DNA from: Bifidobacteriaceae bacterium
GTDB taxonomy: Bacteria; Actinomycetota; Actinomycetes; Actinomycetales; WQXJ01
Assembly: GCA_031255075.1 (NCBI GenBank)
Contig: JAIRTF010000125.1
Location: 1 to 18,426, forward strand
Direction of reading: 5' to 3'
DNA length: 18,426 bases
Positions 15,522 through 18,426 of this stretch are shown piece after piece. Below the pieces are notes generated by a model. The model was given only the letters and a program-made list of their open reading frames with translations, was not told the DNA's origin and ran no database searches. The translations under genes were made by a program, and so were the position numbers. How positions within the stretch are numbered: position 1 is the first letter of the stretch; every line of letters starts with the position of its first letter.

Positions 15522-16751
15522 GTGCCACCACATGCCGCTTCGGACGGGCCCTGGGTGGGACACGAACGGCACAGCCCGGAATACCGGCGGCTCCAAACCG
15601 CCATGTTTCTGGCCGGTGTGGCGACCTTTGCTCAGCTGTATTCATTCCAGCCGCTGCTGCCCGCCTTGACGGGTACGTTCGGTGTGGCGCCATCGACGGC
15701 CGCTCTGACTGTTTCGGCGGCCACGCTCGGTTTGGCGGCGGCGGTGGTTCCGTGGTCCGGCTTTGCCGATGCCGTGGGCCGGGTCCCAGCTATGCGGTTG
15801 GGCATCGTAGCGGCCACAGTGTTGGGATTGGCTGCTCTGCTCAGTCCGACCTTTCCGCTGGTGGTGGGGTTCCGGCTGTTGGAGGGTTGTGCTCTGGCGG
15901 CGGTCCCGGCGGTGGCCATGGCCTACGTCGGTGAGGAAGTCCACACCCGGCATGCGGCCAGGGCTGGAGCCACCTATGTGGCCGGCACTTCGATCGGTGG
16001 GTTGTTGGGCCGGGAGATCGCCGGCCCGGTGGCGCACTGGTCAGGGCAGTGGAATGTCGGCGTGGCGGCCACTTTGCTGGTCTGCCTGGCAGCGGCGGTT
16101 GGTTTCATGGTGTTGGTGCCGCCGGCGCGCGGGTTTGTGCCGCACCGGGCCCGGCCGGCTGACTTCGTGCCCCGCGGCCAAGCGGTGCGCAACGTGCTGG
16201 CCAACTTGGCCAGCCCGCCGGTGCGGTTGTTGTTCCTCCATGCCTTCGGCCTGATGGGCTGTTTCGTGGCGGTCTACAACTATTTGGGTTTCCACCTGGA
16301 ACAGCCGCCCTATTCGCTGCCTTCAACGGTTGTTGACTTGCTGTTCTTGGCCTATCTGATTGGGACCGTTGGCTCATACCTGACCGGCGGTCTGGCTGAG
16401 CGGTTCGGCCGCCGGCCGGTCTACCTGGTCTGCTTGGCGGCTTTCGTGACCGGTGCCGCCCTGATGCTGGCCCGCCCGCTTTGGCTGGTGGTGCTTGGTT
16501 TGCTGGTGCTGACAGCCGGCTTCTTCGGGGCTCACGCCATCGCCCAAAGCTGGGCCGTGGCGCTGGCGCCAACCGGCAAAGCCCAAGCCTCGTCGCTGTA
16601 CAACTTGTTCTACTACGCCGGTTCGGCCGGTCTGGGCTGGTTCGGTGGTCAGGCCTTGGCCTGGTTTGGCTGGCCGGGCGTGGCTTGGATGGTGATCGGC
16701 GGCATCGGCCTGGTCCTGATCTCCGCCTACGCCGCCCTCCGCCGCCGCTGA
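15522..16751 (+). CDS. Major facilitator superfamily transporter (YnfM/arabinose-efflux-like)
   Basis: A 409-residue transporter with about 12 predicted membrane segments. After a polar start, FAQLYSFQPLLPAL (36-49) is typical of the YnfM-like drug/sugar exporters. MFS motif A appears twice, as GFADAVGRVPAMR (80-92) and GGLAERFGRRPVY (289-301), as expected in the two duplicated halves. Acidic Asp83 and the arginine pair of motif A are intact. The GTG start is supported by a TAACCT -10 box six bases upstream. It diverges from the MacAB-like operon, so the two exporters may share regulation. The substrate is unknown. Confidence 0.9.
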   Translation: MPPHAASDGPWVGHERHSPEYRRLQTAMFLAGVATFAQLYSFQPLLPALTGTFGVAPSTAALTVSAATLGLAAAVVPWSGFADAVGRVPAMRLGIVAATVLGLAALLSPTFPLVVGFRLLEGCALAAVPAVAMAYVGEEVHTRHAARAGATYVAGTSIGGLLGREIAGPVAHWSGQWNVGVAATLLVCLAAAVGFMVLVPPARGFVPHRARPADFVPRGQAVRNVLANLASPPVRLLFLHAFGLMGCFVAVYNYLGFHLEQPPYSLPSTVVDLLFLAYLIGTVGSYLTGGLAERFGRRPVYLVCLAAFVTGAALMLARPLWLVVLGLLVLTAGFFGAHAIAQSWAVALAPTGKAQASSLYNLFYYAGSAGLGWFGGQALAWFGWPGVAWMVIGGIGLVLISAYAALRRR

Positions 16752-16862
16752 CCGTGCCGCGTCCAAACCCCCAGGGGGAGAGTCCTGTCGCTTGCCAGGC
16801 GGGTGCGAGTGAAACCGGCCCAAGTCGAGGACCGCCGCGGCACCGATGGCGCGGGGCCACTG

Positions 16863-17243
16863 TCAGGGTGTTGGCAGAGCCGGCAGTCCGTAATCCGCGA
16901 TCTGGGCGTCCACCGACAGGAACACCAGATCCTCCGCGATGGCCTGGGCTATGAGCATGCGGTCAAATGGATCCCGATGCTTGATCGGAAGTGAGTCCAA
17001 CACCTGGGCATGAGCGTGGGTGAAGGGGAGCTTGTCGAAACCCAAGCCTTCAAGGCCTTCCATCAGATCGACATCGGCCACCAATTTGCCAACCGACCGC
17101 TTGACCGCAATCTCCGCCGCGCTGATGGCCGATATGTACTTGGTGTTGGCCGGATCAGCGATGGCCGTGCGGAAGTGCTTGGGCAGCTTTGGGTCATCCA
17201 GCCGCACCCACAGATATACGTGGGTGTCCAGAAGCAGCTTCAC
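16863..17243 (-). CDS. vapC: PIN-domain toxin of a type II toxin-antitoxin pair (VapC family)
   Basis: A 126-residue PIN-domain endoribonuclease. The acidic magnesium-binding residues are intact: Asp6 in LLDTHVYLW, Glu44 in SAAEIAVK, Asp94 in RDPFDRMLIAQA and Asp112 in SVDAQIADYG. VapC toxins cleave tRNA or rRNA and slow growth. The GTG at 17243 is chosen because it overlaps the antitoxin stop as GTGA and begins just before the first catalytic Asp. A longer frame from 17279 would add 12 unlikely residues. The DTHVYLW form with RDPFDRML groups it with PIN toxins paired with Phd-type antitoxins. Confidence 0.9.
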   Translation of the reverse strand: MKLLLDTHVYLWVRLDDPKLPKHFRTAIADPANTKYISAISAAEIAVKRSVGKLVADVDLMEGLEGLGFDKLPFTHAHAQVLDSLPIKHRDPFDRMLIAQAIAEDLVFLSVDAQIADYGLPALPTP

Positions 17244-17473
17244 TGGCCGTACCAATCTGCCTCGTCCTGGGCCGTCCACTGGTCGAAGTCAGCGGCGAGG
17301 TGAACCTGTCCGCGCAGATCTCCGAAGGTAACAGGGCGGTCTCCATGGGTGATCGGCCCAACCTGAGCCACCGGTCTGCCGTTGCGTGCCAGGAGGATTG
17401 TCTCGCCTGCCTCCGCCCGCGCCAGCAGCTTGGAAAAGGAGGATTTCGCTTCGTATACGTTGACTGTCACCAC
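17240..17473 (-). CDS. Phd/YefM-family antitoxin
   Basis: A 77-residue antitoxin. Residues 1-42 (VYEAKSSFSKLLARAEAGE, then ILLARNGRPVAQVGPI) are the DNA-binding Phd/YefM fold; the acidic, Trp-containing C terminus (DFDQWTAQDEADWYGQ) should wrap the toxin and block its active site. Two GTG codons in a row (17473 and 17470) can serve as start. The first is chosen because a TAAGGT -10 box ends six bases before it. The gene lies directly upstream of the toxin with a 4-base overlap and has an imperfect palindrome over its promoter. Confidence 0.9.
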   Translation of the reverse strand: MVTVNVYEAKSSFSKLLARAEAGETILLARNGRPVAQVGPITHGDRPVTFGDLRGQVHLAADFDQWTAQDEADWYGQ

Positions 17474-17476
17474 ACT

Positions 17477-17509
17477 TTGACCTTACCTAGTCTGGCCAGG
17501 TCTGGTCAA
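17477..17509 (-). promoter_or_regulatory. Promoter and autoregulatory operator of the toxin-antitoxin operon
   Basis: On the minus strand TTGACC (17509-17504) and TAAGGT (17485-17480) form a -35/-10 pair with an 18-base spacer; TAAGGT ends six bases before the antitoxin GTG. The same 33 bases form an imperfect palindrome centred on 17493: outer arms TTGACC/GGTCAA and inner arms ACCT/AGGT, 12 of 16 positions paired. Phd-type antitoxins bind such palindromes at their own promoter, so this is a likely autorepression site. Confidence 0.7.
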
Positions 17510-17636
17510 CCTTCCCTGCGTCCTGGATTCGACCGTGTCCGGCTGCGGCCGAGGGCCAACTGGTCTAGACACCCGTCACCAGCGGCGGCCTGACTCAGGG
17601 GGTCTGACGTGGACGTTACCTGGGGTGGAGCTGGGG
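17510..17636. other. Intergenic spacer between the toxin-antitoxin pair and the ssrA promoter
   Basis: About 130 GC-rich bases with no gene I can support and no clear repeat; it carries only the 5' flank of the two divergent promoters. Confidence 0.5.
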
Positions 17637-17662
17637 GGAATTGACCCAGGCGGTAGGCTGTT
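17637..17662 (+). promoter_or_regulatory. SigR-type promoter of ssrA
   Basis: GGAAT (17637-17641) and GTT (17660-17662) are separated by exactly 18 bases, a perfect match to the SigR consensus GGAAT-N18-GTT. Transcription would start near 17669-17672, leaving a leader of about 16-19 bases to be removed by RNase P before the mature tmRNA 5' end at 17688. The spacer also contains TAGGCT (17654-17659), a possible overlapping housekeeping -10 box. The sigma factor that should use this promoter is encoded in the same window. Confidence 0.72.
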
Positions 17663-17687
17663 GGAGCAAGTACAACAACTACACAGA

Positions 17688-18054
17688 GGGGCTGATCGGA
17701 TTCGACGGGGACCGTCGATTCAGGAGAAGCGGGCCGAGGAGACGTGGTTAACTCGTTAACGCTCCACGTAAACAACAAGTGCGAAATCTAACCGCACCGG
17801 CTTCGCCCTCGCCGCCTGAGGCGAGTGGCATGCCCGTCAACCCAGGAATGGCTACGGCCTGGGATTTGGCGTCGTGAAGTAGCCCACTGCTTGTCCGTCG
17901 TGTTGTCCGGCGGGCGGGGACTCCTAGACAACTGAGCCTGGCGGCGCGTTGCCGATTACAGCGCCGGGGCTGAGAAAACCGATTATCGGCTGCGCCCGGA
18001 GAAGACCTGTGCTGCGATTCTCGGACGGGGGTTCAATTCCCCCCAGCTCCACCA
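17688..18054 (+). ncRNA. ssrA: Transfer-messenger RNA (tmRNA)
   Basis: A one-piece tmRNA of about 367 bases that, with SmpB, rescues stalled ribosomes and tags their products for proteolysis. The 5' GGGGCTG (17688-17694) pairs with CAGCTCC near the 3' end (18044-18050, one G-U pair) to form the acceptor stem, followed by A and an encoded CCA (18052-18054). The typical 5' GATCGGATTCGACGGGG and the T-arm GGGGGTTCAATTCCCCCC are present. The tag frame is at 17781-17819. Downstream GC-rich stretches should form the usual pseudoknots. The encoded CCA and single-piece form are normal for actinobacteria. Confidence 0.97.
17781..17819 (+). other. tmRNA tag-peptide reading frame
   Basis: Resume codon GCG and the following codons read AKSNRTGFALAA followed by TGA, 12 residues ending in the conserved ALAA degradation signal read by ClpXP-type proteases. 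Bifidobacterial tags of the form AKSNRTEFALAA are very close. Upstream GTAAACAACAAGT supplies the context that sets the resume frame. Confidence 0.93.
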
Positions 18055-18163
18055 AAGTGAAAGAGGCCCCCTTCGGGGCCTTTTCGCTTTGGTGTGGCCG
18101 TGTGGCCGGGGGAATTGGGCGGGGGCCGCCTGGCGGTGGCCCGGCGTCCCCCCAGCCCCACCA
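18038..18163 (+). repeat. Near-exact second copy of the tmRNA 3' end
   Basis: The 17 bases TCCCCCCAGCTCCACCA at the tmRNA 3' end (18038-18054) recur 109 bases downstream at 18147-18163 with one change (T to C). tmRNA 3' ends are common integrase attachment sites, so this could be an old att duplicate. C-rich sequence makes a chance match possible. No integrase gene is present in the window. Confidence 0.35.
18052..18092 (+). terminator. Intrinsic terminator of ssrA
   Basis: A long hairpin begins inside the CCA end. GGCCCC (18065-18070) pairs with GGGGCC (18075-18080) around a CTTC loop, and the stem extends outward through AAGA/TTTT and CCAAAG/CTTTGG with one bulge and wobble pairs. The run of Ts is within the stem's 3' arm. 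Its position directly after the tmRNA makes it a clear transcription end. Confidence 0.85.
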
Positions 18164-18381
18164 GCTGTTGGACGTTCGAAACTGCCCCCGGCGGTGTCTG
18201 GGAGGCAGGGGCGCGTCCAGGTTGATGCCCGGGTGTAGTTGCCCTTTCGCCCCGCCGGTGACGCCTCCCAGCAGTGGTCCCATGAGCCTGTCATTCTTCG
18301 GGAGCGTGCGGGCGTCCTAGAGGAAGGCCGATGCCGCGACCTGCAGTCTTGGTTTGTAGGCACTTTGGGGCGGGGCCTGAA
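18093..18381 (+). other. Unassigned region after ssrA with strong hairpins, possible structured RNA
   Basis: No protein-coding frame looks real here. GGGCCGCC (18123-18130) pairs with GGTGGCCC (18135-18142) in an 8-bp stem with a TGGC loop. CTGGGAGGC (18198-18206) and GCCTCCCAG (18263-18271) are a perfect 9-bp inverted repeat, with a second 6-bp stem GGGGCG/CGCCCC nested inside (18208-18213 and 18248-18253). An intrinsic terminator follows. I see no clear promoter. Confidence 0.35.
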
Positions 18382-18404
18382 TGGCACTCGAAGTGTCAGT
18401 TTTT
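18382..18404 (+). terminator. Intrinsic terminator with U-tract
   Basis: TGGCACT (18382-18388) pairs with AGTGTCA (18392-18398) in a 7-bp stem with one G-U pair and a CGA loop, followed by G and five Ts. This is the only hairpin I noticed in the window with a proper T-run after it. It would end a plus-strand transcript arising after the ssrA terminator, or act as a backup for ssrA. Confidence 0.6.
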
Positions 18405-18426
18405 GGTGCTGGGCCCCTTAACTTGT

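Noticed and set aside
16105..16860. A 251-codon minus-strand open frame opposite the MFS gene
   Set aside because: Its Pro/Arg/Ser-rich composition is that of a shadow frame, and the opposite strand encodes a complete MFS protein.
18144..18212. C-rich loops downstream of ssrA considered as a 6C-type small RNA
   Set aside because: Runs of Cs occur, but they do not sit cleanly in two hairpin loops: part of one run and the second run pair with G-rich partners, so the 6C pattern is not met.
18239..18421. Open frame of 60 codons at the right end
   Set aside because: No recognisable motif, no ribosome-binding site that I trust, and it runs through the hairpin of the terminator at 18382-18404.
1..18426. 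CRISPR arrays, insertion sequences, tRNA and rRNA genes
   Set aside because: I looked for regularly spaced repeats, transposase motifs, tRNA-like folds outside ssrA and rRNA sequence, and saw none.

Overview
This window comes from a high-GC member of the Actinomycetota. The evidence is a block of actinobacterial gene order (hisN-rsgA-aroA-doxX facing sigR-rsrA), a 24-residue bL37 ribosomal protein gene, ftsE-ftsX upstream of smpB, and a tmRNA whose tag (AKSNRTGFALAA) has the actinobacterial form. I do not assign a genus. Almost every co-directional gene pair is joined by a 4-base ATGA/GTGA or a 1-base TGATG overlap, and GTG starts are common.

Left block (1-5218): a minus-strand operon runs doxX-like membrane protein, aroA (shikimate pathway), rsgA (ribosome assembly GTPase), hisN-like phosphatase. 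Facing away from it is the thiol-stress sigma factor sigR with its zinc anti-sigma factor rsrA. sigR is preceded by its own type of promoter (GGAAC-N18-GTT) about 10 bases before an upstream in-frame ATG. This predicts a long, stress-induced sigma isoform as well as the normal one. A small bL37 gene converges on rsrA.

Middle block (5219-10721, plus strand): ftsE and ftsX, then a secreted coiled-coil M23 peptidase that is probably the cell-wall hydrolase driven by FtsEX, then smpB. An AlkD-type DNA glycosylase and a PPK2 polyphosphate kinase follow, each with a -10 box placed for leaderless transcription.

Right block: a minus-strand operon (15211 down to 10862) encodes a lipoprotein, a membrane-fusion adaptor with a peptidoglycan-binding domain, an ABC ATPase and a MacB-type permease. 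An MFS exporter diverges from it. A Phd/VapC toxin-antitoxin pair follows, then ssrA (tmRNA, 17688-18054) with a strong terminator. The last 330 bases hold no recognisable gene but contain strong hairpins and a second intrinsic terminator.

The most interesting link is regulatory. The ssrA upstream region carries a perfect SigR-type promoter (GGAAT-N18-GTT), so the stress sigma factor at the left end probably induces the ribosome-rescue RNA at the right end, while its partner smpB lies between them. I saw no CRISPR array, insertion sequence, tRNA or rRNA. No wholly new system is evident, but several regulatory features deserve testing.
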